Shown here piece after piece: positions 21,760-32,003 of a DNA stretch of 39,683 nt; positions within the stretch are counted from its first letter, which is position 1, and each line of letters opens with the position of its first letter. The stretch covers positions 1 to 39,683 of the forward strand of contig NZ_JAAGBB010000051.1 in assembly GCF_018129085.1 (NCBI RefSeq), in the 5' to 3' direction. A model generated the notes under the pieces. That model saw only the letters and a program-made list of their open reading frames with translations, was not told the DNA's origin and searched no databases. This stretch comes from Plastoroseomonas hellenica (GTDB lineage: Bacteria > Pseudomonadota > Alphaproteobacteria > Acetobacterales > Acetobacteraceae). The position numbers and the translations under genes are program-made.

Positions 21760-23595
21760 ATGACCGAGACGGTCGCCGATGCCGGCCGCAGCCGGCCCGC
21801 CACGCCGGATTTGCGCGGCTTCCGGCGCTGGACACGCGCCTGGCTGACCGCCCCGGACCGGGGCGCCGCGCGCTGGCTCATCATCGGCGTCTTCCTGCTG
21901 ACCATGGCGCAGGTGGCGATCCAGATCCGCTTCAACATCTGGAACCGCGATTTCTTCAATGCGCTGGACCGGCGCGACTCAGCCGCCTTCACGGACCAGA
22001 TCCTGGTCTTCCTCGCCCTCGCCGCCGTCTCGATGGTCTGCTCCGTCTATCAGCTCTATCTAAAGCAGCTCATCCAGATCAACTGGCGCGAATGGCTGAC
22101 CCGGCGGCTGACCGGCCACTGGCTGCGCGACGGGCGCCACTATCAGCTCGAGATGGGTGACTTCGCGGCCGACAATCCGGACCAGCGCATCGCTGAGGAT
22201 GTGCGCGTCTCGACCGAACTCGCAGTCGAGTTCACGCTCGGCCTGCTGATCTCACTCTCAACGCTGATCGCCTTCATCGGCATCCTGTGGTCGTTGTCTG
22301 GGGCGCTGCCGCTCGCGCTCGGCGGAATCGCATTCGAGATTCCCGGCTACATGGTCTGGGCGGCGCTGCTCTATGCATTGATCGGGTCCTCGCTGACCTA
22401 TCTGGTCGGCCGACCGCTGGTCGGCATCAATGTCCGTCGCACGACCGCCGAGGCCGATCTGCGTTTCGGCCTTACCCGGGCGCGCGAAAGCGGGGAGAGC
22501 ATCGCGCTGATCCGTGGCGAGGCGGATGAACGCCGCGGCGTCGAGGCCCTGTTCGGCAAGGTCAGGGACGCGGTGCGTGCCCTGATGCGCAGCCAGCGCA
22601 ACCTGATGTGGCTGACCAGCGCCTACGGCACGCTGGCCATGATCTTCCCGACGGTGGTCGCCTCCCCCGCCTATTTCTCCGGCGCGATCTCGCTCGGCGG
22701 GCTGATGCAGATCGGCGCCGCCTTCGGCCAGGTGCAGGCCTCGCTCAACTGGTTCGTCGACAATTTTCCGCGCATCGCCGAATGGCGCAGCGCCACCTCC
22801 CGCCTTGTCACCTTCACCGATGCGCTCGAGGATCTGGACGAACTGCACAGCGCACGCGAGATCCCGACGATCACCATCACGGAGACGCCGCAAGGTGCCG
22901 AGGAGCGGCTTGCCTTCGAGGATCTGCAGATCGCCTTCGCCGACGGTACCACCGTGATCGACGGCGCTTCGGCCGAGATCGCGCTCGGCGAGCGGGTGCT
23001 CATCCGGGGTGAATCGGGCAGCGGCAAATCGACGCTGTTCCGCGCCATCGGCGGCATCTGGCCCTGGGGCAGCGGCGAGATCGTCATCCCACCGCGCGAC
23101 GCCATGGCCTTCCTGCCGCAGCGGCCCTATCTGCCGCTCGGCACGCTGGCCACCGCGCTCTGCTATCCCCGTCCACCCGCCGACATTCCCGAAGCGGAGC
23201 AGAAGGCGGCGCTGGAGCGCGTCGGGCTCGGCGCTCTTCTGGAGCGGCTCGGTGACGAGGAGCGCTGGGATCGGGTGCTGTCGCTCGGGGAGCAGCAGCG
23301 CCTCGCCTTCGCACGGTTGCTGCTTCACAAGCCGCGCTGGATCTTCCTCGACGAGGCGACGGCAGCACTCGATGAGGCGAACCAGGACCAGATGATGGAG
23401 CTTCTCCTCGAGGCGCTGCCGGATGCGGCTGTGGTCTCGATCGGCCATCGGCCGGGGCTCGACGCCTTCCATAGCCGCACCCTGCATCTGGTGAAGATGG
23501 AGGATGGCGCCCGCTTCGCGCGCCCGCGGCGCACCGCGCCAGAACGATCGGCAGCACGCTGGCGGATCATCCGGCGATCCCCGAAATCGACCTGA
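21760..23595 (+). CDS. ABC transporter, fused permease and ATPase, SbmA/BacA-like (YddA type)
   Basis: A 611-residue half-transporter. The membrane domain (about 35-345) belongs to the ABC_membrane_2/SbmA-BacA family, seen in FNIWNRDFFNALDRRD, YLKQLIQINWREWLTRRL and NPDQRIAEDVR. The ATPase domain (about 385-585) has Walker A GESGSGKST (417-425), the signature LSLGEQQR (507-514), Walker B WIFLDEATA (527-535) and the H-loop SIGHR. It should work as a homodimer. Relatives move peptides, cobalamin or very-long-chain fatty acids (BacA and peroxisomal ABCD proteins). BacA is linked to very-long-chain modification of lipid A in rhizobia, which is notable with an acpXL cluster 15 kb away. The link is only suggestive. 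It is convergent with the phosphoesterase gene. Confidence 0.9.
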   Translation: MTETVADAGRSRPATPDLRGFRRWTRAWLTAPDRGAARWLIIGVFLLTMAQVAIQIRFNIWNRDFFNALDRRDSAAFTDQILVFLALAAVSMVCSVYQLYLKQLIQINWREWLTRRLTGHWLRDGRHYQLEMGDFAADNPDQRIAEDVRVSTELAVEFTLGLLISLSTLIAFIGILWSLSGALPLALGGIAFEIPGYMVWAALLYALIGSSLTYLVGRPLVGINVRRTTAEADLRFGLTRARESGESIALIRGEADERRGVEALFGKVRDAVRALMRSQRNLMWLTSAYGTLAMIFPTVVASPAYFSGAISLGGLMQIGAAFGQVQASLNWFVDNFPRIAEWRSATSRLVTFTDALEDLDELHSAREIPTITITETPQGAEERLAFEDLQIAFADGTTVIDGASAEIALGERVLIRGESGSGKSTLFRAIGGIWPWGSGEIVIPPRDAMAFLPQRPYLPLGTLATALCYPRPPADIPEAEQKAALERVGLGALLERLGDEERWDRVLSLGEQQRLAFARLLLHKPRWIFLDEATAALDEANQDQMMELLLEALPDAAVVSIGHRPGLDAFHSRTLHLVKMEDGARFARPRRTAPERSAARWRIIRRSPKST

Positions 23596-23615
23596 CAGTC
23601 GCCACATCCAGGCAA

Positions 23616-23672
23616 TTTGTTGATCGCGTGATTCGCGCTTTTCGGTGATTCCACCTCAGGCGATCACGCTCA
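23616..23672 (-). repeat. Dispersed hairpin repeat, copy C
   Basis: Read on the minus strand it begins TGAGCGTGATCGCCTGAGG, and its first three bases are the stop codon of the phosphoesterase gene. Stems are GCGTGAT/ATCACGC, CGCCT/AAGCG (imperfect) and GGTG/CACC with a GAAT loop. It fills the 74-nt gap between two convergent genes and could end both transcripts. Confidence 0.8.
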
Positions 23673-24494
23673 AGGAAGCACGTCACTTCCGACGGCGCCC
23701 CAGCGCCCGCGGCGGAAGCCGCGCCGCTCGACGGTGATCTGCCCGGCATCGATGTGCAGCAGGTTCCAGCCATTGGCCGCCTCCGGCACCCGGTGCGAGA
23801 TGCCGCTGGCGGCGATCACCATGGCCGGGCTGCCATCGCGGAGCACGGCGGCCTGGTGGAGATGGCCGCAGAGCACCACCCGGACGCCGGCGGCGCGGAG
23901 CATGGCGCGAAGCGCGCGATGGCCGTGCGGCAGCATGCGGGTGCGCGCCATCTCGGGTGGGTTGCGCAGCGGGTGATGCGCGACCAGCACGGGCAGCCGG
24001 TCGCCGATCATCGCCAGCCGTGCCGCCAGCCGCAGCCGCTGCCCGGCGGAGATGCCGCCGGCCGACCAGTCGAGATGCCATTGCGCGCGCCGGACCGTGT
24101 CGAGCCCGAGCAGTGCGACGCCGTTCGGAGCAGATCGCTGAAGGGCGGCATCACCCGGGGGCGTGGATCTGTTCGCCGGGCCATCCAGCAGCAGTGTCGG
24201 TTCGGTCTCCGCGCCCAGGTGGTGGCGCCAGCGGGCGCGCGGCTCCATGAAACGGGCGCGCAGATCGAGGCGTGGGATGTCGTGGTTGCCGGGCACCACG
24301 ACCGTGGGCGCCGGCAGCGCACGCAGGAAGGCGGCGGCCGCCTCGAACTCCAGCACGCGGGCGTTCTGTGTCAGATCACCGCTGACGGCGATGGCATCCG
24401 GCGCCGCCTCGATGATATCGGCCATCAAGCCGTCGAGCCTTTCGGGGCGATGCGCACCGAAATGGACGTCCGAGAGATGCGCGATGCGGATCAT
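23670..24494 (-). CDS. Metallophosphoesterase, CpdA/3',5'-cyclic-nucleotide phosphodiesterase-like
   Basis: A 274-residue cytoplasmic calcineurin-like enzyme without a signal peptide. Metal-binding motifs are HLSDVHFG (6-13), VSGDLTQNA, VPGNHDIP, LVAHHPL and LCGHLHQA. This is the class III cAMP phosphodiesterase (CpdA-like) pattern, and the predicted role is hydrolysis of a cyclic nucleotide or another phosphodiester. Its start overlaps the stop of the lipid-kinase-like gene by 4 nt (ATGA at 24491-24494), so both come from one transcript. Its stop codon is part of repeat copy C. The substrate is not proven. A membrane-lipid or nucleotide link to the kinase gene is possible. Confidence 0.82.
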   Translation of the reverse strand: MIRIAHLSDVHFGAHRPERLDGLMADIIEAAPDAIAVSGDLTQNARVLEFEAAAAFLRALPAPTVVVPGNHDIPRLDLRARFMEPRARWRHHLGAETEPTLLLDGPANRSTPPGDAALQRSAPNGVALLGLDTVRRAQWHLDWSAGGISAGQRLRLAARLAMIGDRLPVLVAHHPLRNPPEMARTRMLPHGHRALRAMLRAAGVRVVLCGHLHQAAVLRDGSPAMVIAASGISHRVPEAANGWNLLHIDAGQITVERRGFRRGRWGAVGSDVLP

Positions 24495-25339
24495 CGCGCC
24501 GGCAACAACACCCGCAAGGCATCGGGGCGCAACCGGATGCGAACCGGCGCGCGGAGCAGTGCCAGCTCTCCATCCAAGGTGAGGCGCAGCAGGGCGCCAC
24601 GGCCGGACACCACCAGATGCGAGGTGGCGATCGAGATCACGTCCGGGTCCCCGGACAGCGCGCCCCGCATCCAGCGCAGCAATTGGCGAAGCTTGGTCCA
24701 GGCGGTGTGGCGGGTGACCGCCTCGACGCGCAGCGACGGGTCTTCGATCGTCTCCGGGGTGCTGATGACGGCAACGGAAGCGCGCACCCGCCGATACCCC
24801 GGCGCGGTCAGCCGCAGCCCGCCCCTTCGCGGCCGCAGTAATGCCCGCAGCCCCGCGAGCGCCAGCGGGATCCAGCCGCGCAGCCCGGCGCCCCGCTGCA
24901 TCTCACGGAAGCGGACCAGGCGGGCCGGCGGGCCGATGATGGATTGGTAGAGGAAGGGACGTCCGTTGGCCTTGGCCATGGCCAGGTAAGCGATGCGCGG
25001 CCCGGCCAACGCCGCGATCGCGGCCTCCGGCGTGGCGGGCAGGCCGATGCGTGTGGCCATGCGATTCATGGTGCCGCCGGGCAGGATGCCGAGCGCGATC
25101 CCGCTATCGGCCAGCCGCGCTGCGGCTGCCGCGATACTGCCATCCCCGCCGGCGACAAAGACTGCATCCGGTGCCGCGGCCATCGCCGTGGCGAGCTGGT
25201 CATCAAAGGTCCGGCTCGCATCCGGCGGTGAAGCCAGGATGAAGCCGGCCGCTTCCAACGCCCGAGCCAACACCTCCCCCGGCGCTATCATGCCGGAGAG
25301 GGTGCCGGAGTTCAGGTTCATCACCAGGGCCACCCGCAT
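24491..25339 (-). CDS. Diacylglycerol/sphingosine kinase-like lipid kinase family protein
   Basis: A 282-residue protein with the DAGK catalytic-domain pattern. The N-terminal strand is RVALVMNLNSGTLSG. The nucleotide-binding motif GGDGSIAAAAARL is at about 66-78. LGILPGGTMNRMATRIGLP follows, where the family usually has PLGTxN, so PGGTMN is a slight variant. The C-terminal beta-sandwich (about 120-280) is less conserved. Family members phosphorylate diacylglycerol or related lipids. ATG 25339 is the first start that gives the family N-terminus. Longer in-frame starts up to 25801 would run through the neighbouring lipoprotein gene. It is translationally coupled to the phosphoesterase gene. 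Confidence 0.82.
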   Translation of the reverse strand: MRVALVMNLNSGTLSGMIAPGEVLARALEAAGFILASPPDASRTFDDQLATAMAAAPDAVFVAGGDGSIAAAAARLADSGIALGILPGGTMNRMATRIGLPATPEAAIAALAGPRIAYLAMAKANGRPFLYQSIIGPPARLVRFREMQRGAGLRGWIPLALAGLRALLRPRRGGLRLTAPGYRRVRASVAVISTPETIEDPSLRVEAVTRHTAWTKLRQLLRWMRGALSGDPDVISIATSHLVVSGRGALLRLTLDGELALLRAPVRIRLRPDALRVLLPAR

Positions 25340-25382
25340 CGCGGGCCGCCCCGGGTCGGCCTCATGAGCTTTGTTGGCAGGC

Positions 25383-25649
25383 TCAGCGGCGCTGCGGGTA
25401 GGCGCCTGAGGTGTTGCTGTCGGTGGCGCGGTCATAGGTGCGCTGGACTGCGGTGCCCGGCGGATTGCCCGGCATGCCGTCCGACTGGCGCGGATAGGCG
25501 CCGGATGCGTTTGTGCCGGCGGCGCGGTCATAGGCGCGCTCCGCCGCGGTACCTGGCGGGTCGCTGCGGCTGCTGGTCCGCTGATCGGCGCAGGCGACCA
25601 GGCCAAGCGCCAAGGCGGACGCGATGAGGGAGCCATGCATAAGGCGCAT
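25383..25649 (-). CDS. Lipoprotein with PPGTA/RAxDRA repeats
   Basis: An 88-residue lipoprotein. ATG 25649 follows AGAGGAG. The lipobox is LVAC with Cys20. Most of the mature part is two copies of one unit: residues 31-53 (PPGTAAERAYDRAAG ending SGAYP) and 57-85 (DGMPGNPPGTAVQRTYDRA ending SGAYP). The same GNPPGTA core is repeated in the PRC-barrel protein encoded at 12707-13333, 12 kb away. I recognise no named domain. Its repeats look fibrous or peptidoglycan/envelope-facing, but this is inference. A candidate EcfG-type promoter lies 48 nt upstream. The lipid-kinase-like gene starts 43 nt downstream on the same strand and may share the transcript. Confidence 0.8.
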   Translation of the reverse strand: MRLMHGSLIASALALGLVACADQRTSSRSDPPGTAAERAYDRAAGTNASGAYPRQSDGMPGNPPGTAVQRTYDRATDSNTSGAYPQRR

Positions 25650-25696
25650 CGTGCTGTTCTCCTCTGAAATGCCGCCCAGCGCGGCATCGGAGGAGC

Positions 25697-25721
25697 AACG
25701 CAACAATCACCCGACGGTTTC
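25697..25721 (-). promoter_or_regulatory. Candidate EcfG-type promoter of the repeat lipoprotein gene
   Basis: On the minus strand GAAAC(C) at 25721-25717 and CGTT at 25700-25697 are separated by 16 nt. The -10 is 48 nt before ATG 25649. The -35 touches the stop codon of the upstream ferritin-like gene. Confidence 0.48.
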
Positions 25722-26583
25722 AGGCCGCCTCGGCCAGCGGCGGCGCGGCATTCTCGTTCGCGGCCTTGCGCAGGGCGGCGACATAGCGCTCCCGGCGCCA
25801 TTGCAGCAGCCGCCAGGCGCCCCGGGCGGCCAGGTCGGCCAGGCGCCCGCGCGGCTCCAGCCCGATCGACTTGAACACCATGCCGGTGCTGCGCTCGATG
25901 TGCCGGAAGCGATAGAAGCCCATGGCGCGGCCCATATAGGCGGCGATGCAGCGCTGATGATCGTAGGGCAGGTCCTCGCTCTCATTGCCGCAATAATAGG
26001 CATAGGCGAGCTCGTCATCCTCCGATTCGCCAATGCGGCCGGCGGCCACCCTGAGGCGCTTCATGAAGGAGAGGTTCTCCCGCGCCAGGTAGCGCTTCAT
26101 GTGGTCGTAGAAGAGCTTGAAATGGCGGTATTCGTCGGCCGCGATCAGGCGGCAGACCTCCTTCAGGACCGGCTCCTGGGTCGCGTCGCCGAGGGCGGTG
26201 TAGTAGCTGCTGGTGCCGGTCTCCACCATGCAGCGGGCGATCAGTTCGCCGGTGCGGGAGCCGCGGATCGAGGCATCGGCATTGACCTCGATCTTGAAGC
26301 CGGCGCGGTAGCGGACGAAGGCCGCCTCGAAATCCCAGGACGGGTCGGCGCACATGCCCCAGCGGCCGAGCGCGTCGCCATGCTGGATCTCCTCCACCGC
26401 CCAGTTGTCGGCCGCCTGGCGGAAGTCAGGATCGTCGCGGAAGACGCTGTTCAGATAGGCGGTGTAGTCGCTCGCGTTGCGTTCCACCATCGCGGCCGCC
26501 TTCACGAGCGGCACGATCTCGGGATCGACCTTGGTGGGATCGAAGCGATCCCAGGCGACCTGGTCGATGTGCCAGTGCTTCAT
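25720..26583 (-). CDS. Ferritin-like di-iron carboxylate protein (possible desaturase/oxygenase)
   Basis: A 287-residue helical protein with the full set of di-iron ligands on four helices: Glu34 (MVERNASDY), Glu65-x-x-His68 (VEEIQHGDA), Glu121 (MVETGTSSYY) and Glu151-x-x-His154 (ADEYRHFKLF). The E, ExxH, E, ExxH spacing matches the acyl-ACP-desaturase/ferritin-like superfamily rather than ferritin storage proteins. The C-terminal 100 residues are Arg-rich and have no clear domain (RHIERSTGMVFKSIGLEPRGR). The likely chemistry is oxygen-dependent oxidation of an unknown substrate, and lipid desaturation is possible. The gene is alone, between the atp operon terminator and the lipoprotein gene. 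No leader or regulator is visible. Confidence 0.72.
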   Translation of the reverse strand: MKHWHIDQVAWDRFDPTKVDPEIVPLVKAAAMVERNASDYTAYLNSVFRDDPDFRQAADNWAVEEIQHGDALGRWGMCADPSWDFEAAFVRYRAGFKIEVNADASIRGSRTGELIARCMVETGTSSYYTALGDATQEPVLKEVCRLIAADEYRHFKLFYDHMKRYLARENLSFMKRLRVAAGRIGESEDDELAYAYYCGNESEDLPYDHQRCIAAYMGRAMGFYRFRHIERSTGMVFKSIGLEPRGRLADLAARGAWRLLQWRRERYVAALRKAANENAAPPLAEAA

Positions 26584-26633
26584 ACGGCCCCCGTACAGTC
26601 GTTCGGCGCGCGACTCGCATGGTCAAGACGAGA

Positions 26634-26668
26634 GCGCCGCCCGCAGAGCAATGTTCTGCGGACGGCGC
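26634..26668 (-). terminator. Terminator-like hairpin at the end of the atp operon
   Basis: GCGCCGCCCGCAGA and TCTGCGGACGGCGC pair over 14 bp with one mismatch around a 7-nt loop (GCAATGT), 33 nt beyond the atpC stop. On the transcribed strand it is followed by TCTCGTCTT, moderately T-rich. Confidence 0.65.
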
Positions 26669-26701
26669 CAGGTTTCAAGCCGGCAGATGTGCGCAGAGGT
26701 A

Positions 26702-27115
26702 TCAGGCGGCCTCGGCCGCAGCCACCATCGCGCGAGCGGAGAGCATGCGGGCCATGGCCGCCTCGCGCTTTTCCGGGGGCGCGAGCTGGGCTTCGGCGAG
26801 CGCCGCCTCCGCCTCCGTCACGCGCGCCTCGGCGGCGCTGCGGGAGAGCTGCTCGACCGGCGTCGCCTCATCGGCCAGCACGGTGACGCGCTCCGGCGTC
26901 ACCTCGGCGAAGCCGCCGGCGACGAAGAGGCGCTCCGTCACCTGGCCGCCCTCGGTGACGCTGATGACCCCGCCCCGCAGCGCGACGATCATCGGCGCGT
27001 GGCCGGCCAGTACGCCCATTTCGCCCTCGGCGGCGGGCAGGACGGCCATCTCGACCGGGCGGCTCAGCAGCAGCTTCGCCGGAGAGACGAGTTCGAGCTG
27101 GAAGGTGCCAGCCAT
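26702..27115 (-). CDS. atpC: ATP synthase F1 subunit epsilon
   Basis: A 137-residue epsilon subunit. The N-terminal beta-sandwich is FQLELVSPAKLLLSRPVEMAVLPAAEGEMGVLAGHAPMI, and the C-terminal helical hairpin is Ala/Glu-rich (SAAEARVTEAEAALAEAQL). Epsilon connects the rotor to gamma and inhibits ATP hydrolysis. ATG 27115 is chosen because AAAGG lies 9 nt upstream and the family starts there. A longer frame from 27217 is not supported. It is the last gene of the operon, separated from atpD by 180 nt, while the spacers between the other atp genes are 1-23 nt. Confidence 0.95.
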   Translation of the reverse strand: MAGTFQLELVSPAKLLLSRPVEMAVLPAAEGEMGVLAGHAPMIVALRGGVISVTEGGQVTERLFVAGGFAEVTPERVTVLADEATPVEQLSRSAAEARVTEAEAALAEAQLAPPEKREAAMARMLSARAMVAAAEAA

Positions 27116-27295
27116 GCGATCAACCTTTCCCTGCAGCGCGGCCGGCCAACCGGTGCAACCTGCGGCCTGGGCACTTCGCCCAGGCCGAGGCCGCAGTTGC
27201 GGCCCGCGCGCGACCAACCTCAGCCGCCAATGCGCCCTAACAGCGCGAAAGCCAAGCCGGCGGATGCCGGCGCCCGGCGCTTGAGGGCGAAAAAA
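27116..27295 (-). other. Structured spacer between atpD and atpC
   Basis: 180 nt without a gene inside an otherwise tightly packed operon. It contains a 10-bp perfect stem at 27163-27187 (CGGCCTGGGC / GCCCAGGCCG, loop ACTTC), flanked by GCAAC/GTTGC. A second stem, GCCGGC-GGAT-GCCGGC, lies at 27256-27271. On the transcribed strand a TTTTTT run sits right after the atpD stop and before the hairpins, so this is not a normal terminator. It may be an RNA-processing or attenuation site that lowers epsilon synthesis. Confidence 0.6.
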
Positions 27296-29624
<2,329 letters not shown>

Positions 29625-29647
29625 GGCCTCGCTTCCCTACCCCCGCC

Positions 29648-31180
29648 TCAGCCGAAGGACTTGGCGAAGCTGTCCAGGAAGGCGATCAGCTTCTTCTCCG
29701 TGTCGCCCGAGATGGTCTGCTCGGTGCGGATCGCCTCGACGATCCCGGGTGCCGCCGACTTGATCTCGCCCAGCAGCCGGCGCTCGAACTCGCCGACCTG
29801 CGCGACCGTGATCTTGTCGAGATAGCCGCGGGTGCCGGCAAACAGCGCGATCACCTGCTCCTCGATCGGGACCGGCTTGAACTGCGGCTGCTTCAGGAGC
29901 TCCGTCAGGCGCGCGCCGCGCGCCAACAGGGCCTGCGTCGTCGCGTCGAGATCGGAGGCGAACTGCGCGAAGGCCGCCATCTCGCGGTACTGCGCCAGCT
30001 CCAGCTTGATCTTGCCGGCGACCTGCTTCATCGCCTTGACCTGGGCGGCGGAGCCGACGCGGCTGACCGAGATGCCGACGTTCACCGCCGGGCGGATGCC
30101 TTTGAAGAACAGCTCGGTCTCGAGGAAGATCTGACCGTCGGTGATCGAGATCACATTGGTCGGGATGTAGGCCGAGACGTCGCCCGCCTGGGTTTCGATG
30201 ACCGGCAGCGCGGTCAGCGAGCCGGCGCCGAAATCGTCGCTCATCTTCGCCGCGCGCTCCAGCAGGCGCGAATGCAGGTAGAAGACGTCGCCCGGGTAAG
30301 CCTCGCGTCCCGGCGGGCGACGCAGCAGCAGCGACACCTGACGGTAGGAGACGGCCTGCTTCGAGAGGTCGTCGTAGAAGATGACCGCATGCATGCCGTT
30401 GTCGCGGAAGAACTCGCCCATCGCGCAGCCGGCATAGGGGGCCAGGTACTGCATCGGCGCCGGGTCGGACGCGGTGGCCGCGACGATGATGGAGTATTCC
30501 AGCGCGCCCTGCTCCTCGAGCGTCTTGACGAGCTGCGCCACGGTGGAGCGCTTCTGGCCGATCGCCACGTAGATGCAGTAGAGCTTCTTCTTCTCGTCGC
30601 CCGAAGCGTTGATCGGCTTCTGGTTGATGATCGTGTCGACGATGACAGCGGTCTTGCCGGTCTGGCGGTCGCCGATGACCAGCTCGCGCTGGCCGCGGCC
30701 GATCGGGATCAGCGCGTCGATCGCCTTCACCCCGGTCTGCATCGGCTCATGCACCGACTTGCGCGGGATGATGCCGGGGGCCTTCACCTCGATCAGGCGG
30801 CGCTCGGTCGCCACGATCGGGCCCTTGCCGTCGATCGGGTTGCCGAGCGCGTCGACGACGCGGCCGAGCAGGCCCTTGCCGACGGGGACGTCGACGATGT
30901 TGCCGGTGCGGCTGACGGTGTCGCCCTCGCGCACGCCGCGGTCGTCACCGAAGATGACGACGCCGACATTGTCGCTTTCGAGGTTCAGCGCCATGCCGCG
31001 GATGCCGGCGCCTGGGAACTCCACCATCTCCCCGGCCATGACGTTCTGCAGGCCGTAGCAGCGGGCGACACCGTCGCCCACCGTCAGCACCGTGCCGACC
31101 TCGGCCACATTCGCCTCGGCGTCGAAGTTCGCGATCTGCGACTTCAGGATTTCCGAGATTTCCGCGGGACGAATGTCCAT
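29648..31180 (-). CDS. atpA: ATP synthase F1 subunit alpha
   Basis: A 510-residue non-catalytic nucleotide-binding subunit. The P-loop is [15 protein letters not shown], with further conserved stretches [67 protein letters not shown] and [22 protein letters not shown]. Length and motifs are fully standard. The gene begins 1 nt after the atpH stop, so translation of delta and alpha is likely coupled. Confidence 0.98.
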   Translation of the reverse strand: MDIRPAEISEILKSQIANFDAEANVAEVGTVLTVGDGVARCYGLQNVMAGEMVEFPGAGIRGMALNLESDNVGVVIFGDDRGVREGDTVSRTGNIVDVPVGKGLLGRVVDALGNPIDGKGPIVATERRLIEVKAPGIIPRKSVHEPMQTGVKAIDALIPIGRGQRELVIGDRQTGKTAVIVDTIINQKPINASGDEKKKLYCIYVAIGQKRSTVAQLVKTLEEQGALEYSIIVAATASDPAPMQYLAPYAGCAMGEFFRDNGMHAVIFYDDLSKQAVSYRQVSLLLRRPPGREAYPGDVFYLHSRLLERAAKMSDDFGAGSLTALPVIETQAGDVSAYIPTNVISITDGQIFLETELFFKGIRPAVNVGISVSRVGSAAQVKAMKQVAGKIKLELAQYREMAAFAQFASDLDATTQALLARGARLTELLKQPQFKPVPIEEQVIALFAGTRGYLDKITVAQVGEFERRLLGEIKSAAPGIVEAIRTEQTISGDTEKKLIAFLDSFAKSFG

Positions 31181-31181
31181 A

Positions 31182-31781
31182 TCAGGCGGCCCCCTTCATG
31201 GCGTACTGCAGGCGCTGCAGCTTGGACTTGATGGAATTGTCGTAGAGGCGCGAGCCGATCCGCACGATCAGCCCACCCAGGATGGACGCGTCCACATGTT
31301 CGACGAGCTGGACGCCCGAATAGCCCGCATCAGTAAGCCGCGCGGCGATGGCGGCACGCTGCACGTCGGTCAGCGCATGCGCGCTGGTGACCTCCGCAGT
31401 CTGCTGGCCGCGGCGCGCGGCGAGCAGGGCACCGAAGGCGGCGGCCACTTCGGGCAGCGCCGGCAGACGGCGATTGGCGATCAGCACGCCGACGAAGTTG
31501 CGCACCTCGGCACCGATGCCCGCACGCTCGACGATCGCGAAGGCGCCGCGCTTCTGGGCGGCCGCATCGATGCGCGGGTCGGAGACGAAGGCACGGAAGG
31601 TGGCGTCGTCGCGCCAGAGGGCGAAGAGGCGGTCGATATCGGCGGCGATGCGATCGATGGCACCGGGATCGGTGCGGCGGGCGTCGTCGGCCAGCGACAG
31701 AAGCGCCAGCGCGTAACGCGCGGCGAGGCCCGTGGTGTTCGGGGCCTGGGCGGAGGCGGTGGTCTGGTCGATTGCGGCCAC
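31182..31781 (-). CDS. atpH: ATP synthase F1 subunit delta
   Basis: A 199-residue delta subunit if the GTG at 31781 is used. The N-terminal helical domain is [21 protein letters not shown], and the C-terminal region has [19 protein letters not shown] and [28 protein letters not shown]. Delta joins the F1 head to the peripheral stalk. The frame stays open upstream to 31910 with no good start and unlike the family, so the GTG with GGA-rich upstream sequence is preferred. The start is uncertain by a few codons. It is the first gene of the operon. The 222-nt gap upstream (31782-32003) must hold the operon promoter, but I see no clear consensus. Confidence 0.93.
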   Translation of the reverse strand: MAAIDQTTASAQAPNTTGLAARYALALLSLADDARRTDPGAIDRIAADIDRLFALWRDDATFRAFVSDPRIDAAAQKRGAFAIVERAGIGAEVRNFVGVLIANRRLPALPEVAAAFGALLAARRGQQTAEVTSAHALTDVQRAAIAARLTDAGYSGVQLVEHVDASILGGLIVRIGSRLYDNSIKSKLQRLQYAMKGAA

Positions 31782-32003
31782 GAGCGGTCCCGGTCCTGTT
31801 CTTGCGGCGCTTTGGGCGCCACGGATGGCGCGGTTTCCACGCGGAAACCGGCCAATCAGCCCGGCCCCTGGCGGCGCGCGGCGATTAGCATAGGGTTCCT
31901 GGACCCGCAACCGAGCCTGGACGCTCCGTGGGAAGATTCAACACCCTTCGCGGATGAAAATTGGCCGGCGATGCCGTTGTAGCGCGCCGGATCGCGAAGG
32001 CCA

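Noticed and set aside
25340-25801. Long N-terminal extension of the lipid-kinase-like protein
   Set aside because: It would overlap the lipoprotein gene in another frame and adds only low-complexity Pro/Ala/Thr sequence; the family N-terminus begins at 25339.
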